Of a DNA stretch of 64,000 nucleotides, positions 54,809-62,070 are shown piece after piece. Source of the stretch: Rhodococcus sp. 06-235-1A. GTDB lineage: Bacteria > Actinomycetota > Actinomycetes > Mycobacteriales > Mycobacteriaceae. A program made the position numbers and the translations under genes. The stretch covers positions 1-64,000 of the forward strand of contig NZ_NOYI01000021.1 of the NCBI RefSeq assembly GCF_002258785.1, given 5' to 3'. The notes beneath the pieces were generated by a model. The model ran no database searches and was not told where the DNA came from. It worked only from the letters and a program-made list of their open reading frames with translations. Position 1 is the first letter of the stretch; the number at the start of each line of letters is the position of its first letter.

Positions 54809-55200
54809 GCGGTGATCCTCAGTCGGTACCATCGTCGGATTTGTTCTGCGGTCCAGTCGGGTCGGTTGTCCTCGGCGGCGCGTTCGAGGCAGGCGTCCAT
54901 GCCGGGGTCGAGCAGGACGATGTTCGCGCCGGCGCGGCGGTACTGGGACTGCATCAGTCGTGTGGGGTCGGTGTCGATGACCCATGCGTTTTCGACGCGG
55001 CCCATGAGGATCTGGTGGATGGCAGCGTGGCGTGCGGCCTGGACTACGCGGCGCATGGACAGTGGTGTGTCGTGGTGGCCGGTCGAGCCGAATGCTGTTG
55101 CGAGCTTGTCGAAGTCCACGATGGTGTCACCGGGTTCGGCGTTCTCGGTGATGTAGGTCGACTTGCCGGCGCAGGGTGGTCCGACGATGACGTTGATCAT
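54805..55200 (-). CDS. P-loop ATPase/kinase-like protein inside the head module
   Basis: 131 residues, opening MINVIVGPPCAGKSTYI with the Walker A loop. VVQAARHAAIHQI, VENAWVIDTDP and NIVLLDPGMDACLERA suggest a nucleotide kinase or AAA-type fold, with a LID-like RAAEDNRPDWTAEQIRRWY. It is coupled by ATGA overlaps to portal and capsid. Role unknown. Confidence 0.75.
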   Translation of the reverse strand: MINVIVGPPCAGKSTYITENAEPGDTIVDFDKLATAFGSTGHHDTPLSMRRVVQAARHAAIHQILMGRVENAWVIDTDPTRLMQSQYRRAGANIVLLDPGMDACLERAAEDNRPDWTAEQIRRWYRLRITA

Positions 55201-56405
55201 GCCTCGATCTCCTTCGGCTGGTCGACGCGCTCGGACGGGATCTGCTTCGGGGCCGGCTTGTCGTCGCCCCAGGGCAGGTCGGGATGGCCGTCGCGCCTGC
55301 GCAGTTCGTTGATGGTGCGGGTGCCGTTGGTGATGTTGGCGGTGTCGACCTCGGCGCGTGTCTTGCTGTCCATGCGTAGCAGGCCGGTCTCGTCCAGCTC
55401 GACCTTGTTGCCGCGCGGGATCACTTCGGTGAGGCCACGTTCGAAGGCGTTCATGTACTTCGCCAAGGTGGTGGTGAGGTACTGCAGGGTGGACTGTTCG
55501 AGGTTCTGATACGTCCGAGATTCGGTGCCGCCAGGAACGAGCAGGTCGAAAGCTGGTGTGCCGCATATTCGTACGATTTTCCGGTCGATGGCATCCTGCA
55601 CTTCGAGCATCTGTGCGTCGACAGGCTTGAGCTGAATCGACTCGTAGCTCAGGCCGGCCGCCATGACGACTGCCTGCCCGCGGTGCGATCGTAGGAAGTC
55701 GTTCCACCGGACCTGGAGTTCGTCCTGCTCGACGTTCGACAGGTGCATGTCGGTGGTGAGGATGCCGGACGGAATAACGGCCGAGTCGAACCACTCGCGC
55801 TGGAACTCGTCCAGTGTGAGCGCGGCGCGTAGCTGGGTCTGTGCGAGCTGGCGCGGCCCGATTCCGCGCGGCTCTCCGTTGATGGCAGTGTGCTTCTTGT
55901 GAACAATGCGGCTATTGGGGATCTCTCGACCCAAATGGCCGTAGCGAACTCGGCCCCACGTGCCATCGGTCAGGCGCTCGCGGACGATCGTCATCTCGCG
56001 AGGCGAGATCGGGATCAGGTTGACCGTCTGCGGATCTCCGACGCGTTTCCAGATGTATTCGCCGTGCAGGAACAGATCGTTGACCGTCGCCTGGACGAAC
56101 TCTTCGTAGTCCATATCGAGGTTCGGCTTGTTGACGATCGACGGGAATGCGCGATCGTCGAACGGGATCAGCTGCTTGCGCGCGTCGAGGACGGTGGCCT
56201 GCATCGAGGACATCATCGTGTTGGTCTGGTCCATCGAGCGGGAGAACGCCGAGACCTTGAGTGCTTCCTGCCAGGTTACGCCGAGATCCATTCGCGGAGG
56301 GGGCATTACGGCCGGTAGCGGTGAGTCGCCGCCTGCCGAGCCGACCGACCCGCTGCGTGTCTCCACGTCGGTGCCGAATCCGAAGAACCTGCCGATTGCG
56401 TTCAT
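55197..56405 (-). CDS. portal protein (HK97 family)
   Basis: 402 residues: VTWQEALKVSAFSRSMDQTN, LIPFDDRAFPSIVNKPN, GEYIWKRVGDPQTVNLIPI and CGTPAFDLLVPGGTESRTY are typical of the Phage_portal family. It forms the dodecameric DNA channel. It ends in charged EIEA overlapping the P-loop gene. Confidence 0.92.
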   Translation of the reverse strand: MNAIGRFFGFGTDVETRSGSVGSAGGDSPLPAVMPPPRMDLGVTWQEALKVSAFSRSMDQTNTMMSSMQATVLDARKQLIPFDDRAFPSIVNKPNLDMDYEEFVQATVNDLFLHGEYIWKRVGDPQTVNLIPISPREMTIVRERLTDGTWGRVRYGHLGREIPNSRIVHKKHTAINGEPRGIGPRQLAQTQLRAALTLDEFQREWFDSAVIPSGILTTDMHLSNVEQDELQVRWNDFLRSHRGQAVVMAAGLSYESIQLKPVDAQMLEVQDAIDRKIVRICGTPAFDLLVPGGTESRTYQNLEQSTLQYLTTTLAKYMNAFERGLTEVIPRGNKVELDETGLLRMDSKTRAEVDTANITNGTRTINELRRRDGHPDLPWGDDKPAPKQIPSERVDQPKEIEA

Positions 56406-56438
56406 TGCTGGGGAACGCTAATCCCATCCGTGTGATTC

Positions 56439-57956
56439 TCATGCGGTGGTTTTCGAAAAGATTCTCAGCTGCGACACGAACGGCTGCTGCTGCTCGGCCA
56501 TGAAAACGCCCATGACCGTGGCATACATCGCGTCGATGTCGCCGAGAGATTTGTTCATGTCGATCAGCACACCTTGGCCCACGTTCACGGTCACGGTCTT
56601 CGTTAGCTGAGTCACGAGCTCCTTCTGGCCGGCGTGCTTCGCGCGGCCATCCTTGATCATCGAGTGCACCGCAGATGTGGCGTTCGCGATGTTCCCTCGG
56701 GTCATGTACTCGGCCGGCAGATGGTGGGTCTTGTCGAGCGCCAGGATCGTCGGCTTCATCGTCTCGGCGTCGGTCACGAACTTCTCCACGCGCACCGTAC
56801 GACTGAGCTGCACAAGCTTTTTCAGCAGCAGCTCGTCGTTGCCGAACGTGATCGTCGCGATGAGCTGGGTGTACACGACGCCGTCGTACTTGGTCGACGC
56901 GACGATCGAGACATAGTTCCACGTGCGCCGAGACCGGGCGAACGAGATGATGAGCGGCTGCTTGCGCGCCGGCGCAGGCATGGGTCCGTACTCGGCAGCC
57001 AGCCATGCCGGCACCGGCATCCAGATGCTCTCGACGGAGACGAACTCGTTGCGCCGGTAGCGTCGGTACGACGACTCCAGACGGTTCTTGCCCTGTCGCA
57101 CTTCGTCTTCGAGGTCGAGGCGACCGGACGCGATCGCAGGGTTCGCCTGCACGAGGGCCTGCGGATCGTAGAGTTCGAGGTTGGGATCTGCCTCCCACAG
57201 GAAGAATCCGAACCTCGGATCGTGGCCCTCTTCCTTCTCCGCAGCGGCGCGGCCGATGCGGTACAGCAGCTTGAGCAGCTTCGAGTTGTCGTCACCGGCC
57301 GTGGTGAAGCCGGCTACGAGGGCTTTCGGCTGAGCCGATGCGCCGAGAGTGAGCGCGTCCCACGCCTCGGGTTTGAGCAGGTGCAGCTCATCGAGCAGCA
57401 TCAGACAGCCGGAGAAGCCCTGCAATCCGTCGCCATCGCCGGCCGCTTTGACGACGTAGGTCGCCGGCTTCCTGAGGTTCCGTGACTTGATACCGCTGCG
57501 GTCGGTGGTCTTGAATCGGCGTTTGAGCAGCGGCACGTTGTCGACGCAGTACCGGACCTTCGCGTACAGGTTCTTCGCCTGGTCCACGACGGCCGCGATC
57601 GAGATCACCTCGGGCGCACGCGGCACCATGAGGATGAGACCGTACAGCGCCATGACGGCACCGAGCACGGTCTTGCCGTTCTGCCGGCCCATCGAGACGA
57701 CGACCTGCTTGTACACGAGCTGGCCGCGCAACTTCTCGACCGGATAGTCCTCGGGATACTTCTGCAGGATCTCGCGAATGAGCCACTTCTGCCACATGTC
57801 CAGGCGCAGCTCGTCGCCCGCTGCGAACCGAAAGACTTTCTCCGAGAGCCGAATCAGCTTGTCGGCCTCGGAGTAGTCCGGGTTCTCGATCGGTTGCGTG
57901 TAGACGCGAGGCAGCCAGGGAGGGTCTTCGTCAGTCGTCGGGAGCGCCGCGTCCAT
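56439..57956 (-). CDS. terminase large subunit
   Basis: 505 residues with the ATPase loop VVSMGRQNGKT (near 90), Walker B CLMLLDELH (~180), and the nuclease-domain acidic residues later (VTDAETMKPTI and MNKSLGDIDAMYATV). It packages DNA into the prohead. TGATG junction with the upstream small gene. Confidence 0.95.
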   Translation of the reverse strand: MDAALPTTDEDPPWLPRVYTQPIENPDYSEADKLIRLSEKVFRFAAGDELRLDMWQKWLIREILQKYPEDYPVEKLRGQLVYKQVVVSMGRQNGKTVLGAVMALYGLILMVPRAPEVISIAAVVDQAKNLYAKVRYCVDNVPLLKRRFKTTDRSGIKSRNLRKPATYVVKAAGDGDGLQGFSGCLMLLDELHLLKPEAWDALTLGASAQPKALVAGFTTAGDDNSKLLKLLYRIGRAAAEKEEGHDPRFGFFLWEADPNLELYDPQALVQANPAIASGRLDLEDEVRQGKNRLESSYRRYRRNEFVSVESIWMPVPAWLAAEYGPMPAPARKQPLIISFARSRRTWNYVSIVASTKYDGVVYTQLIATITFGNDELLLKKLVQLSRTVRVEKFVTDAETMKPTILALDKTHHLPAEYMTRGNIANATSAVHSMIKDGRAKHAGQKELVTQLTKTVTVNVGQGVLIDMNKSLGDIDAMYATVMGVFMAEQQQPFVSQLRIFSKTTA

Positions 57957-58234
57957 CAGATATTGGCGATCTCATCATCGAAACCATCGTCGTCCGAGAA
58001 CGTCTCCGCTGGTTTACACTTGCGCAACTCGGAGAAAAGCATCCGAAATTCCATCGTGAGGCCGGCCGGAAGTGCCTGACCTGCCTTCACTTTCAGGTCC
58101 AGGAGCCGCGCAATGTGGAACAGCGACGCCAGATACGGGGCCTCCGAATCGCTCACCCACTCGTTCACGGACAAGAACGACTCGACCGAACCCTCGTATG
58201 ACTCGTTCGTCACGAAACCCACAACGACCTCCAT
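57956..58234 (-). CDS. probable terminase small subunit
   Basis: About 92 residues from ATG 58234. Helical core (APYLASLFHIARLLDLKVKAG, TMEFRMLFSELRKC) and an acidic C-terminus (FSDDDGFDDEIANI). Identity rests on position before TerL and size. The first gene of the late operon, directly behind the ATGCAT cluster. Confidence 0.65.
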   Translation of the reverse strand: MEVVVGFVTNESYEGSVESFLSVNEWVSDSEAPYLASLFHIARLLDLKVKAGQALPAGLTMEFRMLFSELRKCKPAETFSDDDGFDDEIANI

Positions 58235-58504
58235 CCGGCCATGCATAAAATCCGTCGAGCATTCATCCACCATCCACACCGCCTTGCATATTCATGCACG
58301 GTTTTCGTCCCATTCCGTGGAACTAGACCTCTGGCGGCACTGGGGGGTGTAAGTCCGGGAAGCCCCTCGGTGTCAACCGTCCCCTTTGCAAAAACCAGGG
58401 GCCGGTTGCCACCATGGATCATGCATGACAATGGATGATTATGCATGCATGAGTATGCAGCGTCATGCATTGACTTGTCGAGTTCGTCAATGCATCCTTG
58501 ACAC
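58235..58504. promoter_or_regulatory. late-operon head with six ATGCAT palindromes
   Basis: ATGCAT occurs at 58241, 58421, 58441, 58445, 58465 and 58490; the last five are 20-25 bp apart, and ATGCATTGAC/GTCAATGCAT (58465-58474, 58486-58495) forms a 10-bp inverted repeat. Extra TGCAT/CATGCA half-sites are interspersed. The region has no gene and separates the rightward HTH gene from the leftward late operon. Candidate uses are a packaging (pac/cos) site or activator sites. Confidence 0.7.
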
Positions 58505-58744
58505 GTGAAGAGGCCAGTGGACACAGCCGAGTACATCGCCTTCGTGCGCCGCATCGTGAGGGCAGCAGGGCGCAGAGCAGGCACCGACATAGAGTCACTG
58601 CCACACCTGATAGCACTGCGCTCAGAGCTGGATGGGCAGATCACCGAAGCAGTGACAGCAGTACGTGGCGATGGGTACAGCTGGGCCGACATAGCCAAGC
58701 GCACAGGCGGCACACGCCAAGCGGCACAACAGCGCTGGGGATAG
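58505..58744 (+). CDS. small helix-turn-helix phage protein (79 aa)
   Basis: 79 residues from GTG 58505: helical N-terminus and C-terminal HTH (YSWADIAKRTGGTRQAAQQRW). The only rightward gene within the leftward cluster. It begins 9 bp after the ATGCAT array, so it might bind it. Similar small HTH genes are usual in actinophages. Confidence 0.75.
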   Translation: MKRPVDTAEYIAFVRRIVRAAGRRAGTDIESLPHLIALRSELDGQITEAVTAVRGDGYSWADIAKRTGGTRQAAQQRWG

Positions 58745-58745
58745 C

Positions 58746-59009
58746 TCATACCGCAGTACCGAAGAACTCAGGATCGAACCACGTGCGCCGGCCGTCTGCC
58801 TCCACCTTGCCGCCCTTGCTGCGGTTGCACGGCAGACAGAGCAGCTGGAGGTTGTCCAGCTCGTGCACCTTCACGATGTGCCACGGCACGACGTGGTCGA
58901 TCTCGCAGCGGTCATCGCTACCGCACTTGCGGCACACGTAGCCGTCGCGCGCACGCACCGCCTTGGCCATGTCATCCGGTATCGGGGGACGACGATCAGC
59001 ACTTGCCAT
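58746..59009 (-). CDS. HNH endonuclease
   Basis: 87 residues: CRKCGSDDRCEIDHVVPWHIV and LLCLPCNRSKGG give two CxxC pairs and the His-Asn-His core. HNH proteins beside terminase genes often help DNA packaging. Convergent with the HTH gene and overlapping the WhiB-like gene by 14 bp. Confidence 0.9.
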   Translation of the reverse strand: MASADRRPPIPDDMAKAVRARDGYVCRKCGSDDRCEIDHVVPWHIVKVHELDNLQLLCLPCNRSKGGKVEADGRRTWFDPEFFGTAV

Positions 59010-59253
59010 ACAGAGCCACCTCGATCAGGAGGCGGCGCGCCTCGTGAGTGTTCTTGTTGTCGTGATCAGGGGGGATGGGCACACCGGCCCACACCATGCC
59101 GAGAGCGTGATGCTGCAACGCACGCTGAGCGCAACGAGACAGGACAGGGCAGCCAGCACACAGCTGCTCAGCAGCCTTACGCTTCGTACGCCACTGCCCA
59201 CCAGTCACATTCGCGTACTCGTACTCATCAGCACGCCCTCGGCACAGGCTCAT
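58996..59253 (-). CDS. WhiB-like Fe-S regulator
   Basis: 85 residues from ATG 59253. Four cysteines (Cys4, 32, 35, 41) follow the WhiB C-x27-C-x2-C-x5-C spacing, then GMVWAGVPIP replaces the usual GVWGG turn, and a basic tail ends LIEVALYGKC. Phage WhiB proteins can compete with host WhiB or sigma factor. Confidence 0.85.
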   Translation of the reverse strand: MSLCRGRADEYEYANVTGGQWRTKRKAAEQLCAGCPVLSRCAQRALQHHALGMVWAGVPIPPDHDNKNTHEARRLLIEVALYGKC

Positions 59254-59423
59254 TCGGCCGGCTCTTCGATTACCTCGGCCTCGGTGTAGACCCACGACAT
59301 CGAGCCCGTCACGTTGCCCTCGGCGTCATCGACCTGGACCACGATCATGCCGCGCTCAGCGTCGTACGACGTGGTAGCGAACCGACCCGGCAGGCCATCG
59401 AGCGGCACCAACTGGCCGGCCAT
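59250..59423 (-). CDS. 57-aa phage protein of unknown function
   Basis: 57 residues from ATG 59423: beta-rich core (GRFATTSYDAERGMIVVQVD) and acidic end (EVIEEPAE). ATGA overlap with the WhiB gene and TGATG with the upstream gene support translation. No homology recognised. Confidence 0.6.
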   Translation of the reverse strand: MAGQLVPLDGLPGRFATTSYDAERGMIVVQVDDAEGNVTGSMSWVYTEAEVIEEPAE

Positions 59424-59962
59424 CAGGACTGTCCATTGAGCGGGTAGGGGCAGCGGGACTCGTACTCGGCCATGCGTCGCTTCACACCTGTCAGATCAAC
59501 GCCGGCCGGACCAGTGACCACGCCAACTACGGGGTTCAGGGCCTCATCGTCGTTCCACTGGCATTCGTGGTCGTGATGCCAGCCCTTGTGGTCACCTGAA
59601 TCGGCGTGGCCGGCGTCGAGCCGGCAACGCCGTGGCTGGTCCCACTCGGTGTCGCCCGGTTCGACGTAGCGCGACGGGCACTGCGGCCGGTTCACGATCT
59701 CGCCGCCGTTCACTTCCACTGCGAGCATGTCGGCACCGTCCTGGGCGACGATGTGTAGCAACGCTTCAGCGGCCGACTCCAGCGACTTGCGCGCCGCCAC
59801 GATCGAGCCGAGCGCCTGCGTCACATTCCACCTGTGATCGTCGGTCTCGGGTAGCCGGGACAGCAGATGGTTCGCTGCGCCCTCGATCACGATGGCCGGC
59901 CCCACGAGATCCGCTACTTGGAACGATGTCGCGTCGAGCAACGTCGCTAGCTCCTTGTCCAT
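59423..59962 (-). CDS. 179-aa phage protein, Cys/His-rich C-terminal half
   Basis: N-terminal helical half (DLVGPAIVIEGAANHLL, LESAAEALLHIVAQDG), then CPSRYVEPGDTEWDQPRRCRL and GHADSGDHKGWHHDHECQW, a possible zinc-binding cluster. ATG 59962; function unknown. Confidence 0.65.
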   Translation of the reverse strand: MDKELATLLDATSFQVADLVGPAIVIEGAANHLLSRLPETDDHRWNVTQALGSIVAARKSLESAAEALLHIVAQDGADMLAVEVNGGEIVNRPQCPSRYVEPGDTEWDQPRRCRLDAGHADSGDHKGWHHDHECQWNDDEALNPVVGVVTGPAGVDLTGVKRRMAEYESRCPYPLNGQS

Positions 59963-60312
59963 CAAAACAGCACTCCTTCAGGTTGATTCGGTTCTGGGTA
60001 CGACCGCCGAACGTGGTCGGACCCGCACAATGTGAGGCCACGGGCGTAACGCACCGCAGCGGCCAGATACAGCTCAGCTTGGGGAAGGTGGATGACCTCG
60101 CACGTGCTGAGCGGAGTGCAGTACATGCCGGCCAGCAGCACCACGTCTCGGTGGTGAGCGGCCGTCGTCACCACGTACGCCGCCGTCACCGGTCGCTCGC
60201 CAAGGTCGATCGTCAGCTCGAAGTCGTATGCCTCGCAGAACTTCTCCACCGCACGATGAATCGACGGCGATCGACTGAACAACTTCACTGGCAAGCGGGC
60301 CGGAGACGACAT
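59962..60312 (-). CDS. 116-aa phage protein of unknown function
   Basis: Begins MSSPARLPVKLFSRSPSIHR from ATG 60312; alpha/beta pattern (RPVTAAYVVTTAAHHRDVVL, then LPQAELYLAAAVRYARGL). The longer open frame upstream looks like shadow sequence. TGATG junction with the next gene. Confidence 0.6.
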   Translation of the reverse strand: MSSPARLPVKLFSRSPSIHRAVEKFCEAYDFELTIDLGERPVTAAYVVTTAAHHRDVVLLAGMYCTPLSTCEVIHLPQAELYLAAAVRYARGLTLCGSDHVRRSYPEPNQPEGVLF

Positions 60313-60316
60313 CAGC

Positions 60317-60553
60317 TCACGCCCTCGGAGGCCAGGACCACTCGCCGGCCGCTGTGCCCTCGACAGCCGAGACGGTGTACTGCCCGCCACGCGGAGGGAA
60401 TACCGCCAGCTCCACCCATCCACTCTGCGGGTGGACGAACGTAACCAGTGCTGCGTGCTCCTCGAACTCACTGAGGTGTGGCGGCAGGCCGGAGTACCGA
60501 GCTTGCGTGGGGTGCGGGTGGTAGTGGACTACTCGTCCGATCGTGGGTTTCAT
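60317..60553 (-). CDS. 78-aa phage protein, GRVVHY type
   Basis: Opens MKPTIGRVVHYHPHPTQARY and ends EWSWPPRA, the outline of a small family common in actinophages (RVVHY ... ALVTFVHP ... LAVFPPRGG). AAGGAG precedes the ATG. Function unknown. Confidence 0.75.
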   Translation of the reverse strand: MKPTIGRVVHYHPHPTQARYSGLPPHLSEFEEHAALVTFVHPQSGWVELAVFPPRGGQYTVSAVEGTAAGEWSWPPRA

Positions 60554-60949
60554 TCAATCTCCTTGTTGTTGTTCGTCTCTCAGCGTTGCGCTGAGGGCCG
60601 TTGTGACGCTTCGTAGAGAGAGCAGAGGGAGTTGGGAGGGCAGGGCGTACCCCGTACCGCAAAGGCACGGGATCATCCGATCTCGGTTCCTTCGCGTCGG
60701 TCGCGTCGGTCGTCGGTCGGTTGGTGTGAACGCAAGCGCGGGAATTACTCGGCTTGCCGGGACTGGGATACTTCGAGTGCCTGATACACCAGCAACGGTG
60801 TTCCTGCCCGAGTCCGCCTTAACCAGGTCAGACACTCGAATCGGGATGGGTGCAGTGGCCCCTCTAACGGGCGACGACTGCGCTGGCTAAGCGCATCACC
60901 CGTACGTGAAAGATCCACGGGCGCAGGGACAAACGAGCAGAGGATCTAG
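60554..60949. other. non-coding interval in the early region with hairpins
   Basis: 396 bases without a convincing gene: the leftward frame 60554-60835 lacks a ribosome site and has biased composition. Hairpins: CTCAGCG/CGCTGAG near 60590; and at 60867-60903 an ACGGG/CCCGT closing pair around a perfect TGCGCT/AGCGCA stem. Promoter or terminator functions are likely. Confidence 0.5.
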
Positions 60950-61210
60950 TTACGGCATGTCATCACCGCCGTCAGGATCGAACAGAGTGGGTGGCACAGC
61001 GTCACGCTCAGCGCGTGCCCGTTCCTCCTGACACTCGGCGCAGATCTTGTCGACCGGCACCCATGCATTCGGATGGAACGGGCGTGCACACTCAGCGCAG
61101 TGCTGACGGTTCGCGTGAGGGTCGATCGGCCGGCCGCGCCGCCACCGCACCTGCGAGGCATCGACACGGCCCGGTACCGGTTTCCACGGGCCACGTACAA
61201 CATCGCCCAT
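60950..61210 (-). CDS. zinc-ribbon-like phage protein (86 aa)
   Basis: Two CxxC pairs (HCAECARPF and KICAECQEE) about 20 residues apart mark a zinc ribbon; a basic N-terminal part (GPWKPVPGRVDASQVRWRRG) precedes. It overlaps the 69-aa gene end. Perhaps a regulator or host-takeover factor. Confidence 0.7.
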   Translation of the reverse strand: MGDVVRGPWKPVPGRVDASQVRWRRGRPIDPHANRQHCAECARPFHPNAWVPVDKICAECQEERARAERDAVPPTLFDPDGGDDMP

Positions 61211-61419
61211 CACGAACTCGGCTTACCGAACTCGCGGGGCGTCAGCTTGTGGATCTCGTAGACGTTGATCTCGCTCTCGCCGAGCGCCCATGCGTGCGAC
61301 TGCGCATCCTCAGCAGCCTCACGGGTCTCGTAGACGACGCCGATCCAGTCAACAGAAACCCGCCCGGCTACATGCTCTTCCCCAAGCACGTAGCCGAGCG
61401 GGTAGTTCGTATCGCTCAC
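61210..61419 (-). CDS. 69-aa phage protein of unknown function
   Basis: Starts MSDTNYPLGYVLGEEHVAGR. Contains VYETREAAEDAQSHAW, an alpha/beta pattern seen in small phage proteins. Overlaps both neighbours by 1-4 bp. Confidence 0.6.
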   Translation of the reverse strand: MSDTNYPLGYVLGEEHVAGRVSVDWIGVVYETREAAEDAQSHAWALGESEINVYEIHKLTPREFGKPSS

Positions 61420-61598
61420 AGGAAATCGTCCTCGTGAACGACGACAGCGATCGTGATGTTCTCGGCTGCCTCAACAATCGGCGCGCTGTTGTGGTCCACC
61501 ACAGCCTTCGTGGCGTCCAGCAGTGAGCCGACCAGATGAAAGTCAGTGCCGAACTCGGGGAAGCCGAGCAGCTTGTAGCCCCACCGATCCGGGGTCAT
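61416..61598 (-). CDS. 60-aa phage protein of unknown function
   Basis: From ATG 61598: MTPDRWGYKLLGFPEFGTDF and an acidic end VVVHEDDFL. The ATG overlaps the upstream stop, and the stop overlaps the next ATG. No motif. Confidence 0.6.
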   Translation of the reverse strand: MTPDRWGYKLLGFPEFGTDFHLVGSLLDATKAVVDHNSAPIVEAAENITIAVVVHEDDFL

Positions 61599-61765
61599 CC
61601 CTGACCGCCAGCGAGGGCGTAGGCGTACAGCAGAACGAGCAGGACGCCCGCCACGCCACACGACGGCAGCAGCCACCACAGGAACGCCTTGCGGATCAGC
61701 TCACGCAACTGCGCGCCGGCCGGCCACTGCGGGCGGGCAGTCGGCGTCACGTACCGGGCGCTCAT
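61595..61765 (-). CDS. 56-aa single-pass phage membrane protein
   Basis: A 56-codon frame from ATG 61765. A basic N-terminus is followed by one helix (WWLLPSCGVAGVLLVLLYAY). ATGA overlaps on both sides show it belongs to the early operon. Too short for common annotation filters. Confidence 0.6.
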   Translation of the reverse strand: MSARYVTPTARPQWPAGAQLRELIRKAFLWWLLPSCGVAGVLLVLLYAYALAGGQG

Positions 61766-61959
61766 GCGTTCACGCCTTTGCGCTCTGCGGCTTTGGCTTC
61801 GATGTCGGCTCGGTTGAACAGTGCCGCGCCGGTAAGTCCGGGGAGCTTGGTTGCCGGCTCTAACTCACCCGACTGGACCCACCGAGTCATGGTGGCTCGG
61901 GATACGCCGATGATCGACGCCGCTTCGGGCGTACCGATCAAGTCGTCTGCATTTGCCAT
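61762..61959 (-). CDS. excisionase/Cro-like DNA-binding protein
   Basis: 65 residues of the MerR/HTH_17 type: IGTPEAASIIGVSRATMTRW, then ALFNRADIEA with the wing. It is the first gene transcribed divergently from the repressor, the place of Cro in related phages, but the fold is that of excisionases. Either or both roles are possible. Confidence 0.8.
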   Translation of the reverse strand: MANADDLIGTPEAASIIGVSRATMTRWVQSGELEPATKLPGLTGAALFNRADIEAKAAERKGVNA

Positions 61960-62070
61960 GGGAAGAACAATTACACGTTTGTAGTTCGATTGTCCATTGG
62001 ACAGTTACGAACAGACCGCGAGATTGTTTCGGTATTGCACCTTGTCGTACCTAGGTGTAATAGTTAGTAC
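61960..62070. promoter_or_regulatory. divergent promoters and operator of repressor and early operon
   Basis: Leftward: -35 TGGACA and -10 TAATTG, 17 bp apart, ending a few bases before the 61959 ATG. Rightward: TTGCAC (62035-62040), 17 bp, TAATAG (62058-62063), 8 bases from ATG 62071. Both messages look leaderless. The palindrome TGTCCATTGGACA (61991-62003) covers the leftward -35, so repressor binding would block the early operon. Confidence 0.6.

Noticed and set aside
60554-60835. 93-codon minus-strand frame in the early phage gap
   Set aside because: No ribosome site, Arg/Pro/Thr-rich text without pattern, and it ends on a hairpin; the following gene has its own AAGGAG.
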